This document shows, piece by piece, positions 26,202 through 32,512 of a DNA stretch of 64,000 bases. The stretch covers positions 19,754 to 83,753 of the IMG/VR virus record IMGVR_UViG_3300028400_000004. The stretch is one strand, 5' to 3'. How positions within the stretch are numbered: position 1 is the stretch's first letter; each line of letters begins with the position of its first letter. Position numbers and translations under genes: made by a program. The stretch is from a virus. A model generated the notes under the pieces. That model was given only the letters and a program-made list of their open reading frames with translations. It did not search any database and had not been told where the DNA came from.

Positions 26202-27487
26202 TAAATCACCTCAACGGCTGGGTCAACATAAACTGTGATATTAGGTGAGGCTACATGAAAAACAATTTCTGCATGGGCATCTCCTGCTACATCGGCTGGG
26301 ATGGAAATATCAATATATTGTGCATTTGGCGTTGTTAGTCCAGTCCAAGAACTCGTTGTATCTATGGGTAATGTTGTCCCTGCGATATGCGGAGAAACTG
26401 GATGCGTCTCAACAACAACTCCAAGACCAGTAGAAGGTTTGCGATATTTGGCGACTGCCCAAATATCTTGATCCGTTAAAGTCGCACCACCATCTTGAGA
26501 AAAATAAATGCGAAGCGTTTTCGCAGTAGATAAGTCAAGAATTTTGCGATCGATAGGAATAGCAAAACTTTTAACACCAGTCTTAGTTACTGATGTAGTA
26601 GCTATTGTAATTGATATTGGTGAACCACCTACAACAGCACCACCAGAACGGTAAACAGCGGTCGTAATACTTGCCATACCTTCTGCCCAAACCACATCAT
26701 AACTTCCAGAAGCATTACTATATAAAACTTCACATCCAGATAGAAAATCAGCGCCAGGACTTGTGGTTGAGAATAAAGATACTCCATTAGGTATTGGAGT
26801 ATTTCTAACGATAAGTTTTCCATTACGGGACGCATTAATTAAAGCACCAGACGTCATTGATGAAATATCTAAACCATCTATAACAATATGACCGCCATAA
26901 GGCGCAATTACACCATCAGTTCCAGGATCAGTAGTTATAGTACACCCAATAATTTCAGCATTTGCTTCTCCCAAACATAAAATTCTATATCCAGAAGCAG
27001 GTAAAATATCACAATTTATAATACGAATCCTGGTTGAGTAGGCAGTAGAAGTATTTTGCCTTCCAACTATTTTTATATCTGTATTATTTGTTGAAATTTG
27101 ACAATCATGCAAAAAAATGTCGCAATTTGAATTTGTAGAACCAACATTCATCCAATATCCAGTAGTATTATTATGTATTACTAAACCATAAGCTGCCGCA
27201 GCACCATTAACATTCTGTCCACTGTATTTCCTAAACCCAGCCCCTCGCAGATAAGTCTCATCTCCATTGCCTGTACCTGTGGCCCAATCAACTGAAATGA
27301 TTTCAATTGGAGGACCATTCAATGGATCTGGGCCACTAACTATCTCACTTGTACTATGTGCAGAATCAACCAAAATTCTATCACCATTAGTAAAAGGAAT
27401 AGCTCCTAAAGTAGCATAAGGCAATGCCTTAGTTCCGTCTGCCGTAGCATCATCTCCATTAACACTAGACAAGTAATACAAAGCCAT
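26201..27487 (-). CDS. right-handed beta-helix-like virion protein / tail spike candidate
   Basis: This 428-residue protein starts MALYYLSSVNGDDATADGTK, the opening of many pectate-lyase-like phage proteins. Residues 100-230 show beta-helix rungs (IFLHDCQIS, RIRIINCDILPASG, AEIIGCTITTDPGT, HIVIDGLDISSM). A C-terminal sandwich follows. Such proteins bind or degrade surface polysaccharide, or form the base of an appendage. I see no certain catalytic residues. Codon use is moderately richer in G/C than in its neighbours. Confidence 0.7.
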   Translation of the reverse strand: MALYYLSSVNGDDATADGTKALPYATLGAIPFTNGDRILVDSAHSTSEIVSGPDPLNGPPIEIISVDWATGTGNGDETYLRGAGFRKYSGQNVNGAAAAYGLVIHNNTTGYWMNVGSTNSNCDIFLHDCQISTNNTDIKIVGRQNTSTAYSTRIRIINCDILPASGYRILCLGEANAEIIGCTITTDPGTDGVIAPYGGHIVIDGLDISSMTSGALINASRNGKLIVRNTPIPNGVSLFSTTSPGADFLSGCEVLYSNASGSYDVVWAEGMASITTAVYRSGGAVVGGSPISITIATTSVTKTGVKSFAIPIDRKILDLSTAKTLRIYFSQDGGATLTDQDIWAVAKYRKPSTGLGVVVETHPVSPHIAGTTLPIDTTSSWTGLTTPNAQYIDISIPADVAGDAHAEIVFHVASPNITVYVDPAVEVI

Positions 27488-28014
27488 TAAAAGTTCCCTC
27501 CAGCTTGTTGCATCAAAAGTGATGCTTGAATCGCAGCAGACGCTTTATCTCTCAATGCTTGTATACCTACAGAATCCAATCCTGTAATAGCCATTAATTC
27601 ATTATCTGTAAGAGACTGTACAAGCCTTGCACCAATTATCTTATCTTTAGGGTCTATTGACATAGTTAACTCGTTAAATATACGACCTGCTAATTCTGCA
27701 TATGTCAAGTGTTCGGTTCCTATAGTATTTCCTAAAGAGTCCCGTAAGGGGTTATCTCCCCTACGCAACGCATCTAAAACTTTTAATGTTTCTTGTTCCT
27801 GTTTTAATTTAATTTTATTTATAGCAGCTTTATTTATTAAATAATTTACTTTAGCAGAACTCCATAAATTTGCATTTTTCGGAGCTACTATACGTTCTTT
27901 AAGCGTTTGTCCTGTAGCTACATCTTCCATTGAAAACTCTATAATAACACCACTATTAGTAGGTATAGTTTTTATTATATTTATGTTTCCTATTAATGAA
28001 GAAGCTGGCGGCAT
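27487..28014 (-). CDS. virion-region protein, unknown function
   Basis: The protein has 175 residues. The first half is beta-rich (IEFSMEDVATGQTLKERIVAP). The second is helical and rich in Ala (AELAGRIFNELTM, then a C-terminal helix ending QAGGNF). It overlaps the beta-helix gene by one base. The ATG is preceded only by an A-rich stretch with no Shine-Dalgarno sequence, which is unusual here. Its place at the head of the appendage block suggests a virion or assembly role. Confidence 0.55.
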   Translation of the reverse strand: MPPASSLIGNINIIKTIPTNSGVIIEFSMEDVATGQTLKERIVAPKNANLWSSAKVNYLINKAAINKIKLKQEQETLKVLDALRRGDNPLRDSLGNTIGTEHLTYAELAGRIFNELTMSIDPKDKIIGARLVQSLTDNELMAITGLDSVGIQALRDKASAAIQASLLMQQAGGNF

Positions 28015-28032
28015 TTTTTTATTATTTATTTA

Positions 28033-28272
28033 TTATTTATTAGAAACTATAAGTACACCGACAGACCCAGTTGATGGGTCTTCACAAGTTAAATTTACTT
28101 GTACTTGTCTGCAAGCCTCTGGATCATATACATCGTTACTAGCAAGACAATACTCTCTTAAATTAGCAATTTCATCACCATCTAAACAAACCATAACTTG
28201 AATCCCTTTATCTCCGTAGGCACATCCTACTAATAGCACAAATAAAAACACTAAAATAATTTTATTTATCAT
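28033..28272 (-). CDS. small lipoprotein
   Basis: This 79-residue protein has a lipoprotein signal ending in the lipobox LLVGC (Cys17). The mature part contains four further Cys residues, probably two disulphides. Small phage lipoproteins often block receptors or exclude superinfecting phages. That role is only a guess here. GAGGG precedes the start by eight bases. Confidence 0.7.
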   Translation of the reverse strand: MINKIILVFLFVLLVGCAYGDKGIQVMVCLDGDEIANLREYCLASNDVYDPEACRQVQVNLTCEDPSTGSVGVLIVSNK

Positions 28273-28282
28273 TACAATACCC

Positions 28283-28477
28283 TCATAAAATACTATTTAA
28301 GTAGTCTATAAATTCTACTGAAAACTCATTCTCAACCAAATCCATTGCTACTTTTGCAATCTGTTCTAATTTTTCATTCTCAAAATCTGATTTAATTAAT
28401 ACTTTATTAATAAGATAAAAAAGTTCTGTAGAATTTAATGATAATAAATAATCTTCAATTTCTGTATATTTATTCAT
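28283..28477 (-). CDS. small acidic protein, unknown function
   Basis: This 64-residue helical, Glu/Leu-rich protein (MNKYTEIEDYLLSLNSTELF...) starts seven bases behind AGGTG. It is the first gene of the minus-strand block behind the candidate promoter at 28511-28540. No domain recognised. Confidence 0.55.
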   Translation of the reverse strand: MNKYTEIEDYLLSLNSTELFYLINKVLIKSDFENEKLEQIAKVAMDLVENEFSVEFIDYLNSIL

Positions 28478-28510
28478 ATAACCACACCTAATATAAAACT
28501 CAAATTTTAG

Positions 28511-28540
28511 TTAATAAAGAAAACTTATCATATATGTCAA
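28511..28540 (-). promoter_or_regulatory. candidate sigma70 promoter for the 28477 operon
   Basis: On the minus strand a perfect TTGACA (28540-28535) is followed after 18 bases by TATTAA (28516-28511), a 4-of-6 match to the -10 box. It lies 34 bases upstream of the first minus-strand gene. Confidence 0.5.
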
Positions 28541-28584
28541 GACAATTCAAGAAAGGAGAAGTTGATACTGATGCTTGTAAATGA

Positions 28585-28605
28585 AAATGAGAATCATTCT
28601 CATTT
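28585..28605. promoter_or_regulatory. Fur-box-like palindrome
   Basis: AAATGAGAAT-C-ATTCTCATTT is a perfect 10-1-10 inverted repeat. Over the 19-base Fur consensus (GATAATGATAATCATTATC) it matches 16 positions. It lies 45 bases upstream of the minus-strand promoter and about 120 bases before the tandem RNA modules, so a host Fur-like protein could act on either direction. As RNA it could also simply be a hairpin. It lies inside a possible 14-codon open frame starting at 28571. Confidence 0.6.
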
Positions 28606-28699
28606 GGCGGCATAAAAATAAACACCAAGCCACTTTTCAATTACTACTATACTTGCAAAATGCCAATGCTTATTTATTAAGCAAGGGCAATCTTGCCTT

Positions 28700-29290
28700 T
28701 AATCCTGCAAGGAGACCACCACCTCTGGTATCTAAAAATTAAATATATAAATATAAACGTTAGATTCGTCCTACTTCGTAGGACTCATCTTGTAACAAAA
28801 TATAAATATAAAAATTACCTACAAGGAGAATCTACCTACTTAATTACTTTTAATTATTTAATATATTGTAACGCTAGATTCGTATCACTTCGTGATACTC
28901 ATCTTTTAGCTAAAACAAATTATTATAATTTAATACAAGGAGAACTTAACCACTATTTTCTTATTTATTTCTTATTTAATTAGTATTGTTATCCTCGTAT
29001 CACTTCGTGATACTCGTCTAGTAACTTTACTATAAAATAAAATTTAATTTTTTCCTACAAGGAGATTCTATCCTCTATTAATTTTCTTACTTTGGTTTTA
29101 ATACCTAGTATTGTTAGATTCGTCCTACTTCGTAGGACTCATCTTGTAACTATTACTAATTTATTAAAATTAAAATAATTTATTTTCCTATAAGGAGATA
29201 CATACACTTAGAAATTTTAAATTAAATTTTATTATTTTATATAGAATTGTTATCCTCGCACTACTTCGTAGTGCTCGTCTAGTAACTTTT
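28700..29290 (+). ncRNA. five tandem RNA modules with covarying hairpins
   Basis: Five units (period 114, 115, 125 and 136) each hold a motif [U/C]UA(C/U)AAGGAGA (AAGGAGA at 28709, 28823, 28937, 29060, 29192). A two-part hairpin follows about 50 bases later. The modules are at 28759-28796, 28873-28910, 28988-29025, 29113-29150 and 29249-29286. The inner stem changes in step on both sides: GTCCTAC/GTAGGAC, GTATCAC/GTGATAC, GCACTAC/GTAGTGC, always around TTC. The outer stem is GTTA/TAAC or GCTA/TAGC. This is compensatory change, so the folded form is what is kept. The strand is inferred from AAGGAGA. Confidence 0.65.
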
Positions 29291-29364
29291 CTAATAAAAT
29301 CAATAACTTATGGTTTTGAGTTTACTCAAACTCAAGACACACTTATCCTTAAATCCCTTTAACT

Positions 29365-29550
29365 CTGGCCACGTAGCCATTTTATTTCTTTATTTAACTT
29401 CTTTATTCTTTTAATTTCTTTATTTTCTTATTTTTTCTTAATTTCTTTATTTAATCCTTTATTTTTAATTCTTTTAATTCTATCTTTTTAGATACTTCTT
29501 ATTTAATTCTTTATATTTGATTCTTTTAATTTCTTTATTTTATTTTTTTT
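29365..29550. other. AT-rich pyrimidine/purine-biased tract
   Basis: This stretch of about 185 bases consists almost entirely of A and T with T-rich plus-strand runs of the type TTTATTTCTTT. It carries no plausible reading frame and no promoter that can be told from background. It separates the tandem modules from the GC-richer structured part. It could be a DNA unwinding element or simply a flexible spacer. Confidence 0.4.
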
Positions 29551-29560
29551 ATCATATGTC

Positions 29561-30130
29561 ACTCCGTTCTTGCGGATTCTTTCATCCTCGTCGGGCTGTT
29601 CGCCCGACTCGTTTCAAGCATCCGCATGTTCGAACTTACATTCATATTTCAGTTTGTTTAACTTTATGGCTGGCGCGTGGGAAAAAGGCACAATTTGGCC
29701 TAGCAGACCAAAGTTGTACCTGCCAAAAATTTGGCTTTTTTCTTGAAAAAATTAATGAAAAGGCACCTTACCAATGGTTACGTTTTTACACGCGGGGACG
29801 GGAGGCCCGTGTCGCCCCTCTTACACATACTTGGGTATCGCTACGCCTCGGCAGACACATACGACCTGGTAAGTAGCCGTATGGTTCACACCCCTTAATT
29901 CTATGGGGTCTCTTGTAGATTCTTTGCCCTCCGGGCGGCCCGCGGCGATCTACTTACCGCTAGCCTTGTTGCCTCACCCAACCTGCGCAGCATTACCTGC
30001 GCCAGGAATCTAGGCATCTGGATATTCACAAGACCCGTCCAGACCGCGGTATATCAAATTGTAGGGAGAGCACCCGTAACGAAACTCAGCTAGTGCTTGG
30101 TTTCATTACGCTAGCAACAATAGCACATGC
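29561..30130 (+). ncRNA. GC-richer structured non-coding segment (large RNA candidate)
   Basis: This 570-nt island differs sharply from its AT-rich flanks. It can form many helices: TGCGGAT/ATCCGCA enclosing GTCGGGC/GCCCGAC (29571-29626, a sixth copy of the module hairpin), ACAATTTGG with CCAAAGTTGT (29689-29718), CTTACCA with TGGTAAG (about 29767/29867), a GGGG...CCCC arm near 29795-29818, GTAGAT with ATCTAC (29915-29953), and GCGCAG with CTGCGC (29984-30001). Open frames here lack ribosome-binding sites. It resembles large ornate RNAs of the GOLLD/ROOL class in context, but I cannot assign a family by eye. Confidence 0.55.
29722..29741 (+). terminator. possible terminator inside the RNA region
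   Basis: GCCAA(AAAT)TTGGC is followed by TTTTTT on the plus strand. If used, it would end a transcript that started upstream of the tandem modules. The stem is short, and its 5' half can instead pair within the larger RNA fold. Confidence 0.4.
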
Positions 30131-30321
30131 AAATACGCTTGTCAACTATGTTGCAAAATCAGCATCAACACGTTTATTGAAAAATGCGTGCTGAGAACCG
30201 TTACACATATATTATCGGCATGACCCCTCAATAGTTTAACTATCCTAGTAGCTTATCTGCTTGGTTGTTTTGTCTCCTATAACGTGCTAACATAATTGAT
30301 AAAAATTAATGGTATATAGGT
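30131..30321. other. gene-free leader before the sigma-like gene
   Basis: No gene or strong repeat is visible. A weak plus-strand promoter guess is TTGTTT (near 30264) with TAACAT 17 bases downstream, about 30 bases before the sigma-like gene. A more convincing promoter for the long plus-strand operon was not found, so readthrough from the RNA region is possible. Confidence 0.35.
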
Positions 30322-31041
30322 ATGAAAAAGGACTTTTACAAAAAATATTTTGGATTTATAAATTCAATAATAGAAAAGACGGTTTGTGATCCTTATAATC
30401 CAGAACGTAGAGATGATTATCTACAGGAATGTTATTTGGCATTGCTTGAGGCTAAAGAGAAGTATGATGACAAAAAATCGTCATTCTCTAATTATGCCTA
30501 CATCGTTGTTAGAGGACGATTGCTTGACTACATAAGAAAGCAAACTTCTTTATCTAGAGAAGATTACAAGATAGTAAATACGATTCAAAATTTGATTAGT
30601 GAGAAAGGTATAGTACGCTATGAGGATATAAGTAAGAATTTTAACGTAAGTAAAGAAAGGTTTTATAGATTGTTGTCTTTAAGTAAAAATAGTAATTACA
30701 AAGATTTATTATATTTTAATTATGATTATTATAGTAATGATGATTTTGAAGTGGTTGTAGAAGATAAGAAAGAATTAAAAATGCAGTTATATATAAAACC
30801 GACACAAGTACATAGGATTGATAATAATAAATTTAGAAAAAAATTAGATATTTATTTAGATAGGTTGACTGCTAAGGAGCGTACAGTTATAAAACTGAAA
30901 TATTATCACGATAAAAGTATTAGTGAGATAGCTTCAATATTTAATGTTTCGGTAGCTGCGGTTAGTCATATGCATAAAAAGGCAATTAAAAAATTAAAGT
31001 CATATATTGGTGATAACGTAAATGAATACCTACATGATTAA
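30322..31041 (+). CDS. sigma-70-family-like factor
   Basis: The protein has 239 residues. Residues about 28-75 match sigma region 2 (DDYLQECYLALLEAKEKYDD, SSFSNYAYIVVRGRLLDYIRKQ). Residues about 178-232 match region 4, a helix-turn-helix (LTAKERTVIKLKYYHDKSIS, then EIASIFNVSVAAVSHMHKKA). The layout resembles FliA/sporulation-type factors. It would redirect host RNA polymerase to phage promoters. As first gene of the replication operon it is well placed for an early-to-late switch. Its own target promoters are not visible as a repeated motif. Confidence 0.82.
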   Translation: MKKDFYKKYFGFINSIIEKTVCDPYNPERRDDYLQECYLALLEAKEKYDDKKSSFSNYAYIVVRGRLLDYIRKQTSLSREDYKIVNTIQNLISEKGIVRYEDISKNFNVSKERFYRLLSLSKNSNYKDLLYFNYDYYSNDDFEVVVEDKKELKMQLYIKPTQVHRIDNNKFRKKLDIYLDRLTAKERTVIKLKYYHDKSISEIASIFNVSVAAVSHMHKKAIKKLKSYIGDNVNEYLHD

Positions 31042-31210
31042 AATAGTTAAGTCAGAATCAGCAGATGATTGGTATCATGACCTTATAGGATACCTACTTC
31101 CATTAGTAAGAGAAGAATCCGATTGTTATCTTAGCCGAGATGTAGCAGGTTACATTAGAAAAGTAAATAAAGAAGATGCAGAGGTTGTATATGATGAAGC
31201 GCCCTGGTGA
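31022..31210 (+). CDS. small protein, unknown function
   Basis: This 62-residue protein belongs by its pattern (KIVKSESADDWYHDLIGYLL, YIRKVNKEDAEVV) to a common small phage type with the core W-Y-x-x-x-I-G and a C-terminal K-x-D-x-E, likely an SH3-like barrel. GGTGA precedes the ATG at 31022 by eight bases; an internal ATG at 31034 also fits. It overlaps both neighbours by 20 bases. Confidence 0.62.
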   Translation: MNTYMIKIVKSESADDWYHDLIGYLLPLVREESDCYLSRDVAGYIRKVNKEDAEVVYDEAPW

Positions 31211-31424
31211 CGTTGTATATGAAAAGATGAGCGCTCTTGGTATGTCGGTAGATGAACTTGCAAAGGCCCTGGGATTGACGTATAGGCGTTTTGAGGAGCT
31301 GCTAGACTCAGAGCTTGTCATTACGCCAGAATTGGCTGAGAAGCTGTCTAAGGCGCTTGGTGGATGTTCTAAGTATTGGATGGATTTGGAAAATAAATAT
31401 GTCAGAGATTACAACGGGTTTTGA
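31191..31424 (+). CDS. HigA/XRE-like helix-turn-helix protein
   Basis: About 77 residues from the ATG at 31191 (GAGG six bases upstream). The sequence MSALGMSVDELAKALGLTYR followed by a second helix and ITPELAEKLSKALGGCSKYWMDLENKY is typical of HigA-type antitoxins and related XRE regulators. No HigB toxin gene lies beside it, so it may act as a stand-alone DNA-binding regulator of the operon or neutralise a host toxin. Codon use is richer in G and C than in its neighbours, a sign of separate origin. Confidence 0.75.
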   Translation: MMKRPGDVVYEKMSALGMSVDELAKALGLTYRRFEELLDSELVITPELAEKLSKALGGCSKYWMDLENKYVRDYNGF

Positions 31425-31430
31425 TATTAT

Positions 31431-32507
31431 ATGTCTGTGAAAGTATTTAATATAAAGAAAGCTGTTGTTCCTGTAGAAGCGCAAAAATTGTTTTTGGGCG
31501 AATATTCTGGTTTTCAGCGTTATGATATTTATCGGTATCCTCAATTAAGAAAAATTGAGGAAACTATGCGTAATAATTTTTGGAATCCAGAAGAAATCAG
31601 TCTTACAGAAGATGCCTTGAAGTTTCAAGAGCTTGATGATGCAATCAAGGAAGTGTTTACGCAGAATCTTTTGTATCAAACTACTATGGATTCTGTTCAA
31701 ACAAGAGGACTTCAGGCTGCACTATTAAAAGTTACTTCAATGCCTGAATTGGAAAGTTGTTTTAACACACAGGCATATTTTGAGCAGATACATAGTACAA
31801 GCTATTCTCATATTGTTCGTTCATTATTTTCTAATGGAACCGAAATTTTCGATAAAATTGATGATATTCCTGCTATAAAAAATAGGATGGAAGTCGAGGT
31901 TTATAATTATAATTTTATAGCATCAAATGATTTTGATGGTTTGAGCATCAGCACCAAGCGTAAGTATGTGTTTGAAATGCTTATTCATATTTATGCTATG
32001 GAAAGTGTAAAATTTTATTTGTCTTTCTTGATTACATACATGTTGAATGATGTTACCAGCAACAGCTTGCAGAGGACTTCTCGCATTATCAAAATGATCC
32101 AGTTCGATGAGAATTTACATGTAACTTTGTTTAGGCATCTATTCAACATATTAAAGAAAGAAACTAGAGAGGGGTTTACAAATTATTTTGACAATGAAAA
32201 ATTTATTTCAATTTTTAATAAAGTAAAGGAAGATGAAATTAATTGGGGTAAATATTTATTAACTATTTATAATATCCCAGGATTGTCAGAAAAATCTATT
32301 GAAAATTTTGTATCATACCATGTTGATAGGGCACTATATACTTTGAATATTACAAATAAGAAGCCCGTTAAGGATGATTTGATTAATTGGTTTAATATGG
32401 TTTCTAATATTGATAGTGAGAATGTAGCCCAACAAGAAGCCGAGTCTGTAGCATACCAGATTGGTATTCTTAAAAATGATTTTGAACCTGGTCCCTTGAA
32501 GATTTGA
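31431..32507 (+). CDS. nrdB: class Ia ribonucleotide reductase small subunit
   Basis: This 358-residue protein carries all di-iron ligands and the radical site: Asp87 (TTMDSVQ), Glu118 and His121 (FEQIHS), Tyr125 (STSYSHI), Glu191 (AMESVKFY), Glu227 and His230 (FDENLH). It supplies the tyrosyl radical for the large subunit encoded next. The pair makes deoxynucleotides from ribonucleoside diphosphates for phage replication. It starts six bases after the preceding gene. Confidence 0.95.
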   Translation: MSVKVFNIKKAVVPVEAQKLFLGEYSGFQRYDIYRYPQLRKIEETMRNNFWNPEEISLTEDALKFQELDDAIKEVFTQNLLYQTTMDSVQTRGLQAALLKVTSMPELESCFNTQAYFEQIHSTSYSHIVRSLFSNGTEIFDKIDDIPAIKNRMEVEVYNYNFIASNDFDGLSISTKRKYVFEMLIHIYAMESVKFYLSFLITYMLNDVTSNSLQRTSRIIKMIQFDENLHVTLFRHLFNILKKETREGFTNYFDNEKFISIFNKVKEDEINWGKYLLTIYNIPGLSEKSIENFVSYHVDRALYTLNITNKKPVKDDLINWFNMVSNIDSENVAQQEAESVAYQIGILKNDFEPGPLKI

Positions 32508-32512
32508 TAAAC

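Noticed and set aside
28693-28983. 96-residue plus-strand open frame through the tandem modules
   Set aside because: The frame covers only two of five modules and the variation between modules keeps stems, not codons.
28700-29290. CRISPR array
   Set aside because: Units are 114-136 bases apart, stems differ between copies and there are no equal-sized spacers or cas genes.
29722-29741. Definite end of the RNA gene
   Set aside because: The terminator-like stem is only five base pairs and competes with a longer helix, so it is kept only as a possibility.
29517-29876. 119-residue plus-strand open frame
   Set aside because: No ribosome-binding site, biased composition, and the DNA is full of complementary arms; the hairpins explain the sequence better.
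31191-31424. Complete HigBA toxin-antitoxin system
   Set aside because: No toxin gene lies on either side; neighbours are a small SH3-like protein and nrdB.
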